The notes beneath the pieces are model-generated. The model worked only from the letters and a program-made list of their open reading frames with translations. It was not told the DNA's origin and did no database searches. DNA of 64,000 bases from Flagellimonas flava (GTDB lineage Bacteria; Bacteroidota; Bacteroidia; Flavobacteriales; Flavobacteriaceae): NCBI RefSeq assembly GCF_900129665.1, contig NZ_FQWL01000002.1, positions 496,001 through 560,000 of the forward strand, read 5' to 3'. The first letter of the stretch is position 1. Each line of letters begins with the position of its first letter. This document shows, one piece after another, positions 36,001 through 44,082 of this stretch. The translations under genes and the position numbers were made by a program.

Positions 36001-36467
36001 ATGTATTTAGGTTTATAAGTGATGTACGGGTCGTCCATATCCACCCAATACCCCACTTTTTCCGTCATTTCGTTCCAGACATCCGTATACCGCATCACGG
36101 CCTTTTTACAGGCTGCGTTGTATTCCTCCACCGAAATTTTCTTCCCTATATCTTCTTTGGTAATCCCCAGTTCTTTCTCAACACCGATCTCAATGGGCAG
36201 ACCATGGGTATCCCATCCTGCTTTCCGCTTCACTTGGTATCCCTTCATCGTCTTGTACCGCGGAAAAATATCTTTTATGGTACGCGCCATAACATGGTGA
36301 ATTCCGGGCATACCGTTTGCAGAAGGCGGACCTTCGTAAAACACATAGCTTTCCTTTCCCTCACGTGTGGAAATACTTTTCTCAAAAATCTGGTTGTCTT
36401 TCCAAAAGTCCAGAACTTCTTCTGACACTTTTGGCAAATCCAATCCTTTATATTCCGCAAACTTCAT
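33069..36467 (-). CDS. ileS: Isoleucyl-tRNA synthetase
   Basis: A 1132-residue class I synthetase of the long, eukaryote-like type usual in Bacteroidota, a type often associated with low mupirocin sensitivity. HIGH signature appears as GIHH at 55-58 (PPSANGMPGIHHVMART), KMSKR in DKEGKKMSKRLGNAVDPF, editing-domain TAPTFGADDAHVA, and a long C-terminal anticodon domain. An RBS-like AGAAGGAG lies 8 bp before the ATG, one of the few in this window, and TAATTTTG, a perfect -7 element, lies about 35-42 bp upstream. Confidence 0.98.
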   Translation of the reverse strand: MKFAEYKGLDLPKVSEEVLDFWKDNQIFEKSISTREGKESYVFYEGPPSANGMPGIHHVMARTIKDIFPRYKTMKGYQVKRKAGWDTHGLPIEIGVEKELGITKEDIGKKISVEEYNAACKKAVMRYTDVWNEMTEKVGYWVDMDDPYITYKPKYMESVWWLLKQIYDKGLLYKGYTIQPYSPKAGTGLSSHELNQPGTYQDVTDTTVTAQFKTVESTLPNFLKKFDHLHFLAWTTTPWTLPSNTALTVGAKIDYVVVATYNQYTFEPTHVILAKNLVGKQFAGKFEQTDDVTVLSSYTKEDKKIPYLIAAECKGKDLLGIRYEQLMDYAQPYQNPENAYRVIAGDFVTTEDGTGIVHTAPTFGADDAHVAKQAEPPVPPMLLLDENNNPVPLVDLQGRFRPEMGTLAGKYVKNEYYEDGEAPDKSVDVEIAIKLKEENKAFKVEKYLHSYPNCWRTDKPILYYPLDSWFIKVTDIKDRMFELNQSINWKPKATGEGRFGNWLANANDWNLSRSRYWGIPLPIWRTEDGKEELIIGSVEELKNEMAKAVEAGLLNQDVFQDFVVGDMTEANYDKIDLHKNIVDGITLVSPTGKPMRRESDLIDVWFDSGSMPYAQWHYPFENKELIDNGEAFPANFIAEGVDQTRGWFYTLHAIATMVFDSVSYRNVVSNGLVLDKEGKKMSKRLGNAVDPFKVLPEHGADATRWYMISNANPWDNLKFDMEGIVEVKRKFFGTLYNTYSFMALYANIDGFTYEEADIPLPDRPEIDQWILSELHSLIQKVDEAYADYEATKAARMISDYVQENLSNWYVRLSRRRFWKGDYQEDKISAYQTLYTCLCTIAKLSAPIAPFYMERLFQDLNNNTRKEDFESVHLADFPVFDPNMVNKKLESKMHLAQRISSLVLSIRQKEKIKVRQPLQKVMIPVLDPTQKEEIEAVSELIKSEVNVKEIELLDDASGILVKQIKPNFKVLGPRFGKDMKAIAAAVNQLDQEDIQKIEREGELMLQLENKSIILQLTDVDISSQDIEGWLVASSGSLTVALDVTIDDGLRKEGIARELVNRIQNLRKESGFEVTDKIDIKILKDGCVEKAVSSNEDYIKTETLTAELNFEEKLDEGIAIAFDEVNTKLFIQKH

Positions 36468-36475
36468 ATTCGATG

Positions 36476-36509
36476 CTCCTTCTTCTAGAATTCCAAGTTT
36501 GCAAAATTA
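36476..36509 (-). promoter_or_regulatory. ileS -7 element and ribosome-binding site
   Basis: On the minus strand TAATTTTG (36509-36502) fits TAnnTTTG exactly; TTTG at 36538-36535 is a possible -33 with a long 25-bp spacer. AGAAGGAG (36483-36476) is a good Shine-Dalgarno sequence, unusual for this organism. Confidence 0.45.
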
Positions 36510-36647
36510 AAAATTTAGCTGGAATTCCTATGCTCAAAAAAGGGTATTTGGAGGGCATAAAGCACTAATGCTAAATATAATATCCCTAAAAACGGATTTA
36601 TAACAAAATTCCTATATTCACGGCTTTAACACTAAACCATTTTTAAT

Positions 36648-37001
36648 ATGAGAAAAGTAGTTGTTGGACTATTTGTATTGGCACTATCTATGGGGACATT
36701 GATCTCTTGTAAGGAAGCGGCCGAAAAAACAAAAGAGGCTACAGAGGAAGCCGGAAAGTCGTTGGAAGAAGCTGGCGAGAATTTGAAAGATGCCGCCAAT
36801 GATGCCGTTGATGCTGTAAAAGAGGCAGGAGAAGACGCAAAAGAAGCTGGGGAGCAAGCCCTTGACAGTATCAAAAAAGCTGGAGAGGATGCCATGGACA
36901 AAGCCAAGGAAATGGGCGATGGCATTAAAGATGCAGCAGAAGAAACTGCAGATGGCCTTAAAAAAGTGGCCGAGGAAACCAAGGACCAGCTGGATAATTA
37001 A
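36648..37001 (+). CDS. LEA-like helical lipoprotein
   Basis: A 117-residue lipoprotein: signal peptide with lipobox LISC (Cys21), then about 95 residues of highly charged, Ala/Glu/Lys-rich sequence with an 11-residue period (KEAGEDAKEAG, KKAGEDAMDKAKEMG, KDAAEETADGLKKVAEE). Such repeats are typical of group 3 late-embryogenesis-abundant proteins, which are disordered in water and form amphipathic helix on drying or on membranes. A role in envelope stress or osmoprotection is inference. It stands alone between ileS (divergent) and the TonB receptor (convergent), ended by a strong terminator. Confidence 0.85.
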   Translation: MRKVVVGLFVLALSMGTLISCKEAAEKTKEATEEAGKSLEEAGENLKDAANDAVDAVKEAGEDAKEAGEQALDSIKKAGEDAMDKAKEMGDGIKDAAEETADGLKKVAEETKDQLDN

Positions 37002-37020
37002 CCTGAACAGCGCTGAAGAT

Positions 37021-37045
37021 AAAGGCCCGGGTTTCCCGGGCCTTT
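37021..37045. terminator. Bidirectional terminator
   Basis: Perfect 11-bp stem AAAGGCCCGGG / CCCGGGCCTTT with a 3-nt loop and T-rich flanks on both sides, between convergent genes. Confidence 0.88.
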
Positions 37046-37048
37046 TTA

Positions 37049-39463
37049 TTAAAAGTTGTAGCTAAGTCCCAAAATCAAGTTGGTTCCAGGTGCTGCAATT
37101 CCTGAGGAATAGGTACGGTAGCGTTGGTTGGTAAGGTTCTCCAAACTCACGGTAGTCTTTAGGGCGTTGGAAATCTGATATTGCGATCTAACATTCAAGG
37201 TGTACCAAGATGGAGCGAACGGATTTCCATTCTCATCCTCCGCATAAATATATGCCTTGCTTCTTTCAGACAGAGCGAGGTCCTCGTAGGCAATTTCTCC
37301 ATTGTAATTGAGGAACAAGTCCGTTTTCAATTTTTGGTTTTGCCAAATTAAATGGACATCGCCAAAAGTGGGAGCTGCATGGCGCGCTGGGGTATCTGTC
37401 CCATCACTGTCCTCTTCGGTTCCCTCTGTAACCGTGAGATTGGATGCAAAAGACCAGTTTTCATTCATAAATGCTTCCAATCCCAACTCAAAACCATACA
37501 CATAGGCTTTTGCTGCATTCTGAATAGCCTGTACGTTGCTCAGCTCACCGTTATACAAAATCTCCGTTTCCCCGTTGAACTCAAAGTCCCTTCGTACCAG
37601 AGCATCGACCAAATAGGTATAAAATGCCGCTCCTTTTAATACCAGTTTATCCTTGATGTTCTTTCTAACCCCAATTTCGGCATTGTAGGCATATTCAGGT
37701 TCCAATTCTGGATTGGGCACTACCACCGAGCCCGGTTCCGAATCGAATACCTTTCCTATATCATCAATATTTGGAGCCCTAAAACCGGTCGACCCATTTA
37801 AGGTTATCTGAAGATCGGCCCTTGGAAACCAGCTAAAGCCCATACTCCCAGTAAACGCTCCGGTAATGAGATCGGCCTCATCAAAGGGAAAATCGAAAAA
37901 CGTGTTTTCAAATTGGGCATCTACCCAAACTTGGCTATATCTTGCCCCAGACAATAAGGTAAAATTGGGTTTCAGCTTATATTCGCCATTGATATAGCCC
38001 GCGAAAGTCTGCCAAGTAGCACCATCAGGATATCGTGAGGCCGCCGGTATCGATGTGCTAGTCTCAATGTTGGTATCGATTCCTTCGGAACGAACCTTAT
38101 TGAAAATATACTCTGCGCCGTAATACAGTCTTAGATCTCCAATTTTCTTGTTCTCAAAATCGAGATTCACGGATAACGCATGAACCTTTTCGGTTGTGGT
38201 TGAGCGATTAATTTCCTGAAACCCCCGATTGTTTCTGCTTTCTTCAAAAAACTGGTAGGCCGTGGTCAGTTTAACGCCGTCATAGAATTTGTTCTTTCCT
38301 TGCTTGGTCACCTGCACGTTCCCCATAAACCATTTCTGTGGCCCATAAAACCATTCTGCCGAACGAAGTCCATCACCTTCATCATTTGGTCGGATCAAAC
38401 GGTCATATCTGGAGAAATCCGAAGTCTCGGAATAGTACAGTCCCAAATCGTAATTCCATACCTTATTGGGTCGATAGGTGAATTTTTGAAGGAAATTAAT
38501 CTGGTCATATCCAGATGAAATCTGCTTTTGCGCATCTGAATTAGGAACAAGCACATCAGAGCCATTCTCCCTGCTTGCAAAGTTGTTCCTTAAATAAGAC
38601 TCGGGACCATGCTCCCCCATGACCAAATCACCAAAGTCGCTATAGGTGAAACTGGTATAGGAGGCCCAGTGCTGCTGTCCCAGATTCAAATCCAAATGGG
38701 ACGTACTTTCATTGTTTGCCGAAGCAAAACGATATGTGGCGTTACCTGAAACCGTGAGGCTATCCGTAAATGAAAATCGAGGTTTTTGGGTTAGAAAGTT
38801 CATGACACCCCCAATGGCATCACTTCCGTAGATAACCGAACCCGGTCCAAAAATCACCTCAGTGTTCTTAATGGTAAACGGGTCGACGGAAATTACATTC
38901 TGAATGTTCCCTCCTCTAAAAATGGCATTGTTCATTCGAACACCATCCACGGATAAAAGTAATCTGTTCGTTGCAAAACCTCTAATCATAGGGCTTCCTC
39001 CCCCCAATTGGCTTTTTTGGACAAAGACCTTTCCGCTGTTCTGCAATACATCCGCTGCTGTTTGGGGATTGGTAAACGAGATGGTCCGGGCATCTATGGA
39101 TTCAATCTTTTGAGGGATATCCTTTTTTTGTTGCTCCCATTTGGAAACCGACATGACCACCTCCATCAATTCTTCGGGTTTCAGGTCCAGATAGACCCTG
39201 TTTCCCTTCTTTACAATTTGGGACTTTGTGGTGGTGTATTCATCGTAGCTAAGGTGCCTGAGTATGATTCGTTCATTTTTGGAAAAGACTTCCAAATCTG
39301 CCTTACCATTAAGGTTGGAAACAGTGCTCTTGGACTTGTCCCTGTTAAAAATGGCAATATTGGCAATAGGATTGCCCGATTCCGCATCCAAAACGGTAAT
39401 TTCCTGAGCAAATACGTTAAGGGTGGCCAAAAAGAAAAAGAGGATACATCCTGATATGCGCAT
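37049..39463 (-). CDS. TonB-dependent receptor, heme/siderophore type
   Basis: An outer-membrane receptor of about 804 residues. Signal peptide (MRISGCILFFFLATLNVFAQ), an 80-residue carboxypeptidase-regulatory-like domain, plug with SPMIRGFATNRLLLSVDGVR and the motif IFGPGSVIYGSDAIGGVMNF, then the barrel, ending LILGLSYNF. The plug motif is like the hemoglobin/heme receptor family, so heme or a siderophore is the likely ligand. I use ATG 39463, one base after the recO stop (TAG), instead of the in-frame start at 39481 which lies inside recO. This makes the two genes translationally coupled. Confidence 0.92.
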   Translation of the reverse strand: MRISGCILFFFLATLNVFAQEITVLDAESGNPIANIAIFNRDKSKSTVSNLNGKADLEVFSKNERIILRHLSYDEYTTTKSQIVKKGNRVYLDLKPEELMEVVMSVSKWEQQKKDIPQKIESIDARTISFTNPQTAADVLQNSGKVFVQKSQLGGGSPMIRGFATNRLLLSVDGVRMNNAIFRGGNIQNVISVDPFTIKNTEVIFGPGSVIYGSDAIGGVMNFLTQKPRFSFTDSLTVSGNATYRFASANNESTSHLDLNLGQQHWASYTSFTYSDFGDLVMGEHGPESYLRNNFASRENGSDVLVPNSDAQKQISSGYDQINFLQKFTYRPNKVWNYDLGLYYSETSDFSRYDRLIRPNDEGDGLRSAEWFYGPQKWFMGNVQVTKQGKNKFYDGVKLTTAYQFFEESRNNRGFQEINRSTTTEKVHALSVNLDFENKKIGDLRLYYGAEYIFNKVRSEGIDTNIETSTSIPAASRYPDGATWQTFAGYINGEYKLKPNFTLLSGARYSQVWVDAQFENTFFDFPFDEADLITGAFTGSMGFSWFPRADLQITLNGSTGFRAPNIDDIGKVFDSEPGSVVVPNPELEPEYAYNAEIGVRKNIKDKLVLKGAAFYTYLVDALVRRDFEFNGETEILYNGELSNVQAIQNAAKAYVYGFELGLEAFMNENWSFASNLTVTEGTEEDSDGTDTPARHAAPTFGDVHLIWQNQKLKTDLFLNYNGEIAYEDLALSERSKAYIYAEDENGNPFAPSWYTLNVRSQYQISNALKTTVSLENLTNQRYRTYSSGIAAPGTNLILGLSYNF

Positions 39464-39464
39464 A

Positions 39465-40184
39465 CTATTCAAAAACTGCATTTAAAACGGCCAAGGACCT
39501 AGGTTTTCTGAAGCCGTGCAAATGTAATTCAAAATACAGAATAACTTTTTTAAGCAACTCCTGTCGTAGAAGCTTGCTCATTTGTATTGTTTGAAGTGCA
39601 TCAAAATTTATGCCCAACAGCTTTCTGAACTGGACAATTTCTTTACCCTGAATCAATGGGTTTAGGGAAGGGTTCTGATTGAAACTACCTTCAAGGAGGT
39701 CAAAATACGGTGCATGGCTAAAGGATGTATCCGGATAAAACCCCAAATATTTTGAAAGATTCAACAAGAATAGCAAATGAAAATTAGGTGGAGGTGCATG
39801 TTCATCCAGCCAATGCAATGCATATTCCAAATAGTTAAATAGGCCTTGGTCCTGTTCCTGTTCCTGAATGCTGTTGCCCAACATTTCTGCCAAAAAAAGC
39901 ACAATGCTATTTTTTACAATATCGGTATGAAGGCTCTTATAGGGCACGGCTACTTTTGCTTCTCGTATCCCCTCCAAAGTTCCCTTGTTTTTATGGGTGG
40001 CCACAATTTCCAACTGCATCAAAGGCAAAAAATACGCGGCTTTCAGTTTCCCTTTTTTGGAGGATAATACCCCTTTAAGCAAATAGGACTTAATTCCATC
40101 CGACTCGGTAAAAGCCTTAACAATAAGACTTGTGTCGCCGTATTTCAAGGAAGAAAGTACTATGGCCTTGGTGGTTACCTGCAT
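39465..40184 (-). CDS. recO: DNA repair protein RecO
   Basis: About 239 residues, RecFOR recombination mediator that anneals DNA and loads RecA on SSB-coated gaps. N-terminal OB fold (MQVTTKAIVLSSLKYGDTSL), helical middle with NLSKYLGFYPD, and the region where many RecO proteins carry a Cys-rich zinc finger has no Cys pairs, as in other Bacteroidota. ATG 40184 is chosen because the family begins at MQVTTKAIVL; the in-frame upstream start would add 16 unrelated residues. The stop is one base from the TonB receptor ATG. Confidence 0.93.
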   Translation of the reverse strand: MQVTTKAIVLSSLKYGDTSLIVKAFTESDGIKSYLLKGVLSSKKGKLKAAYFLPLMQLEIVATHKNKGTLEGIREAKVAVPYKSLHTDIVKNSIVLFLAEMLGNSIQEQEQDQGLFNYLEYALHWLDEHAPPPNFHLLFLLNLSKYLGFYPDTSFSHAPYFDLLEGSFNQNPSLNPLIQGKEIVQFRKLLGINFDALQTIQMSKLLRQELLKKVILYFELHLHGFRKPRSLAVLNAVFE

Positions 40185-40213
40185 TAGCTTTTTGAGTATG
40201 TGACAATATAAAA

Positions 40214-40243
40214 AAAGTGGGCGATTGATCAATCGCCCACTTT
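40214..40243 (-). terminator. Terminator of gdhA
   Basis: A perfect 30-bp palindrome with arms AAAGTGGGCGATTGA and its complement; on the minus strand TTTTTTATATT follows, 25 bp after the gdhA stop. Confidence 0.88.
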
Positions 40244-40267
40244 AGTTCTATACTTGAATAAAAGGGT

Positions 40268-41611
40268 TTAAATCACTCCCTGAGCCAACATAGCATCCGC
40301 TACCTTGACAAAACCAGCAATATTTGCTCCTTTAACGTAATTGCAATAGCCGTTTTCTTCCTTACCAAATTCAATACAGGAGTCATGGATATCTCCCATT
40401 ATCCCCTTCAGTCTTTCGTCTACCTCTTCACGGGTCCAACTTATTCTCAAGGAGTTTTGAGACATTTCCAAGCCTGAAGTGGCAACACCACCTGCATTGG
40501 AGGCCTTTCCGGGCGCAAATAATATTTTGGCATCATGGAAGGCATGGATAGCTTCGGGTGTTGAAGGCATATTTGCACCCTCGGCCACTGCCATACAACC
40601 ATTCTTGATCAAGGTAGCAGCGTCATCTCCTGTGAGCTCGTTTTGGGTTGCACATGGGAGAGCAACATCACAAGAAACTTCCCAAGGCGTTCTGCCTTTA
40701 TGGTATTCCGCAGAAGAATATTTTTCTGCATATTCGGAAATCCTGCCTCTTCTATTATTTTTTAGATCCATGACAAAGGCCAACTTATTCTCGTCAATCC
40801 CATCTTTGTCATAAATGTATCCACCGGAATCAGAGAGCGTAAGCACTGTTCCGCCCAAATGCATCACCTTCTCAGCGGCATATTGGGCCACATTCCCAGA
40901 TCCGGAAATCACCACTTTTTTCCCTTTAAATGATTCGCCTTGCGTTTTCAGCATGCTATCAGCAAAATAAACCGTTCCATATCCGGTAGCCTCTGGGCGA
41001 ATCAAAGATCCTCCCCAGGAACGACCTTTTCCGGTCAAAACACCGGTAAATTCGTTTCGGATTTTCTTGTACATCCCAAATAGGAATCCGATTTCACGGG
41101 CACCTACTCCTATATCTCCTGCGGGAACATCTGTATTAGGGCCAATATGGCGGTTCAATTCCAACATAAAAGCATGGCAAAACCGCATCACCTCATCATC
41201 GGATTTTCCTTTAGGGTCAAAATCCGACCCGCCTTTACCACCCCCCATGGGCAAGGTGGTTAAACTATTTTTAAAGACCTGTTCAAAGGCCAAAAATTTC
41301 AACACGCTGGCGTTCACCGTAGGATGGAAACGAAGTCCACCCTTATAAGGGCCAATGGCCGAATTCATCTGGATTCTATATCCTCTATTTACATGGATCT
41401 CTCCGTCATCATCAACCCATGCCACCCGGAATGAAATCAAACGCTCTGGCTCAACCATCCTCAAAAGAATGTTCTTCCCGTGGTAAATATCATGTTTTAC
41501 AATATAAGGTATTACGGTTTCCGCAACCTCCTGTACCGCTTGGATGAATTCAGGTTCATGTCCATTTCGGGACTTCACCTCATCCATAAATGCTTTGATT
41601 TTTGCTTCCAT
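40268..41611 (-). CDS. gdhA: NADP-type glutamate dehydrogenase
   Basis: A 447-residue hexameric (small-subunit) glutamate dehydrogenase assimilating ammonia into 2-oxoglutarate. Substrate region KGGLRFHPTVNASVLKFLAF, catalytic Lys in LPMGGGKGGSDFDPKGKS, DVPAGDIGVGAREIGF, and the Rossmann loop VISGSGNVAQYAAEKV. Length and motifs match the NADP-dependent biosynthetic class of E. coli GdhA; cofactor preference is inferred from class. It is a single-gene unit with its own terminator. Confidence 0.97.
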   Translation of the reverse strand: MEAKIKAFMDEVKSRNGHEPEFIQAVQEVAETVIPYIVKHDIYHGKNILLRMVEPERLISFRVAWVDDDGEIHVNRGYRIQMNSAIGPYKGGLRFHPTVNASVLKFLAFEQVFKNSLTTLPMGGGKGGSDFDPKGKSDDEVMRFCHAFMLELNRHIGPNTDVPAGDIGVGAREIGFLFGMYKKIRNEFTGVLTGKGRSWGGSLIRPEATGYGTVYFADSMLKTQGESFKGKKVVISGSGNVAQYAAEKVMHLGGTVLTLSDSGGYIYDKDGIDENKLAFVMDLKNNRRGRISEYAEKYSSAEYHKGRTPWEVSCDVALPCATQNELTGDDAATLIKNGCMAVAEGANMPSTPEAIHAFHDAKILFAPGKASNAGGVATSGLEMSQNSLRISWTREEVDERLKGIMGDIHDSCIEFGKEENGYCNYVKGANIAGFVKVADAMLAQGVI

Positions 41612-41741
41612 AAAACGGATTACTGGTTTAGGTTCCCTTGACTTGATTTCAAGGGAATTTTAACAAATTAGGAATTAGACGGCAAAATTATACTATTTGC
41701 ATAATTTAAATACCCCTTTTTTAAAAATTTTTCAAAAAGTG

Positions 41742-42896
41742 CTATCCTATGGCCTGTTCCAAATCTGCAATCAAGTCGTCCACATCCTCGATACCTACGC
41801 TAAGTCGAATCAACGCATCCACCACACCGCTTTTCTCCCGTTCCGTTTTGGGAATACTGGCATGGGTCATGCTGGCAGGATGGCCGGCCAAACTTTCCAC
41901 ACCTCCTAAAGATTCTGCCAAGGTGAATACTTGAAGTTTCTCCACAATTTTGATGGCATCGTCATAACTGCTGCCCTTGGTAATGAATGAGATCATACCT
42001 CCAAAACCGTTCATCTGGTCTTTGGCCACTTCATGGTTTGGGTGATCTTCGAATCCTGGCCAATATACCTTTTCAATTTTAGGGTGCTTGGCAAGATATT
42101 GGGCAATGGCCTTCCCATTTTCGCAATGGCGTTGCATCCTTACATGGAGGGTTTTAATCCCGCGAAGGGTCAAAAAACTGTCCATGGGACCACAAACCGC
42201 ACCACTTGCATTTTGTATAAAGTAAAGTTGATCTGCCAATTCTTTATCCTTGACCACTAGGGCACCAACAACTACATCGCTATGACCTCCCAAGTATTTG
42301 GTGGCGGAGTGCATCACAATATCAGCTCCCAAATCCAGCGGTCTTTGCAAATAAGGTGTTGCAAAGGTGTTATCCACTGCCAACAACAATTGGTGTTTTT
42401 TTGCAAGGGCAGATACTGCCCTTATGTCGATAACGTTCATCATAGGATTGGTCGGGGTCTCAACCCAGATGAGCTTGGTCTTTTCATTAATATGACTCTC
42501 GATGGCGGCAGCATCCTGCATACCTATGAAGTGAAACGTAATCCCGTACTTTTCAAAAACCTGTTTGAACAACCTATAACTACCACCATATAGGTCATTG
42601 GTGGAAACCACCTCATCTCCAGGGTTAAGTAATTTTATTACGGCATCCATGGCCGAGAGTCCACTTGCAAAGGCGAGTCCATAGTTTCCGTTTTCAATGC
42701 TCGCCAAGGCATTTTCCAAGGCCGTCCGTGTAGGGTTGGCGCTCCTGGAATATTCATAGCCCATATGCCCGCCGGGGGTGGATTGGGCATAGGTGCTTGT
42801 TTGGTAAATGGGCGGCATCACGGCACCGTAGGCCTTATCGGGTTGCTGGCCTCCGTGAATGGTCTTACTGTTAAATCTTAAATCTTTCTTGCTCAT
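41742..42896 (-). CDS. metB: Cystathionine gamma-synthase-type PLP enzyme
   Basis: A 384-residue Cys/Met-metabolism PLP enzyme. N-terminal KTIHGGQQPDKAYGAVMPPI with the substrate-binding Tyr in YEYSRSANPTR, PLP-stacking Tyr in DLYGGSYRLF, Asp in LLAVDNTFATP, and the Schiff-base Lys in MHSATKYLGGHSD. Within this family gamma-synthase, gamma-lyase and homocysteine synthases are close; synthase is the best guess. ATG 42896 is preferred over 42917 because the upstream bases would overlap the divergent gene's promoter region. It is divergent from a DUF3298 lipoprotein with an 86-bp gap. Confidence 0.9.
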   Translation of the reverse strand: MSKKDLRFNSKTIHGGQQPDKAYGAVMPPIYQTSTYAQSTPGGHMGYEYSRSANPTRTALENALASIENGNYGLAFASGLSAMDAVIKLLNPGDEVVSTNDLYGGSYRLFKQVFEKYGITFHFIGMQDAAAIESHINEKTKLIWVETPTNPMMNVIDIRAVSALAKKHQLLLAVDNTFATPYLQRPLDLGADIVMHSATKYLGGHSDVVVGALVVKDKELADQLYFIQNASGAVCGPMDSFLTLRGIKTLHVRMQRHCENGKAIAQYLAKHPKIEKVYWPGFEDHPNHEVAKDQMNGFGGMISFITKGSSYDDAIKIVEKLQVFTLAESLGGVESLAGHPASMTHASIPKTEREKSGVVDALIRLSVGIEDVDDLIADLEQAIG

Positions 42897-42931
42897 CTTG
42901 TTTTGATCTGCGTACAAATGTATTGTTATCT

Positions 42932-42961
42932 TTTGGAGTAATCAATGAAGTCTTATTTTTG
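42932..42961 (+). promoter_or_regulatory. Promoter of the DUF3298 lipoprotein gene
   Basis: TTTG (42932-42935), an 18-bp spacer and TATTTTTG (42954-42961): both elements match the Bacteroidota consensus exactly. The start would be near 42968, which rules out the in-frame start at 42923 and supports ATG 42983. Confidence 0.62.
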
Positions 42962-42982
42962 GGAACCCTAAAAGTACCTCAC

Positions 42983-43726
42983 ATGAAAAAGTCCGCTTTC
43001 CTACTTTTAATTCTTATGCTGTCCCTTGGTTGCGAAAATGGCAACAAACTTACTTTTGCGCCATCCCAAGTTGAGGGATCCGACTGTTCCGACTGTCCCA
43101 AGATTGAAATTAATCTAATCCAAGCCCTTGATGAAACCGCTTTGGCCAACGCAATCAACACTGCTTTGGAAGAAGAAGTCATTGCCATCCTTTCCTTTGA
43201 TGAAGCGGAGACTATTGACAATTTAAACAAGGCCATAAGTTCCTTTCATCGGAGCTATCAGGAACTCAAAGAAAAGTTCCCGGATGAAACTGTAGGTTGG
43301 GAAGCGAAAATTGATGCGGAGGTGGTCTATGAAGACAATGATATGTTGACCATAATTTTGAACGCTTATACGTTTACCGGTGGAGCACACGGATACAGCT
43401 CAACAAGATTGTTGAATTTTGACAAAATCAAAGGCAAGGAAATTGAAAACTGGGAACTTTTTGATGATGAGGAAGGGTTTCGAAACTTTGCAGAAGCCAA
43501 ATTCAGGATTCAGGAAGATATACCACAAGATGACAATATCAATGCCACTGGGTTTATGTTTGAAGGGGATACCTTTCGGTTGGCAGAGAATCTGGGGTAC
43601 ACTGAAGAAGGGATTCAAATGATCTATAATCAATATGAAATAGCATCTTATGCGGATGGCCCAAAAACTATGGTTCTACCCTTTGCAGAAGTGAACAAAT
43701 ATCTTAAAAGACCTACTAAACCCTAA
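42983..43726 (+). CDS. DUF3298/DUF4163 lipoprotein
   Basis: A 247-residue lipoprotein with lipobox LSLGC (residues about 13-17) after MKKSAFLLLILM. Residues about 70-140 match DUF4163 and 145-245 the DUF3298/RsiV-like fold, with the typical FTGGAHGYSSTRLLNFD. The fold occurs in exported proteins and in the sensor part of the anti-sigma factor RsiV, but no membrane-spanning or anti-sigma part is present. ATG 42983 is set by the promoter at 42932-42961. Function unknown. Confidence 0.9.
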   Translation: MKKSAFLLLILMLSLGCENGNKLTFAPSQVEGSDCSDCPKIEINLIQALDETALANAINTALEEEVIAILSFDEAETIDNLNKAISSFHRSYQELKEKFPDETVGWEAKIDAEVVYEDNDMLTIILNAYTFTGGAHGYSSTRLLNFDKIKGKEIENWELFDDEEGFRNFAEAKFRIQEDIPQDDNINATGFMFEGDTFRLAENLGYTEEGIQMIYNQYEIASYADGPKTMVLPFAEVNKYLKRPTKP

Positions 43727-43934
43727 TTTCCATTATTCTCAAAAAGGTCAAAATAGTTTGTAGTTAAGACTATGAGAATACGCTATGACCATTCAAATTA
43801 CATTTTTATCTATTTATTAACATATCTACTTTTATAAATATGTAAATATTTAATAGTTTTACCCAACATTTAAAACTAGGGTGTTCGCTCTCGTTTATAA
43901 ATCGATAGTTAGAAATATCTAAATATTATCACGT

Positions 43935-44072
43935 ATGGAAAACTGTTTGGAATGTTCGAATCACAACGATTTAACCCTTCTAGGTTACAATCAAACTTTG
44001 AGAAATAGAATTACTAATTTTCTTATTTCCTTTGTCATTGAAGGTGCGGAGGATATGTCTAAAATCAAATAA
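43935..44072 (+). CDS. Possible 45-residue small protein
   Basis: ATG frame of 45 codons beginning MENCLECSNHNDLTLLGYNQ, with a CxxC and a nearby His that could bind a metal, and a hydrophobic segment FLISFVIEG. It ends 10 bp before the racemase ATG on the same strand. Upstream (43727-43934) is very AT-rich with no convincing promoter match. Codon use is ordinary but the frame is short, so it may be chance leader sequence of the racemase gene. Confidence 0.3.
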   Translation: MENCLECSNHNDLTLLGYNQTLRNRITNFLISFVIEGAEDMSKIK

Positions 44073-44082
44073 GACCAAGCTT

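Noticed and set aside
39008-39454. 148-codon plus-strand frame
   Set aside because: Antisense to the N-terminal part of the heme-type TonB receptor.
41612-42000. SAM or other riboswitch near the cystathionine gamma-synthase gene
   Set aside because: The upstream gap is only 86 bp with a divergent promoter and shows no long structured leader.
42923-42982. N-terminal extension of the DUF3298 lipoprotein
   Set aside because: A consensus promoter overlaps it, and the signal peptide only starts at 42983.
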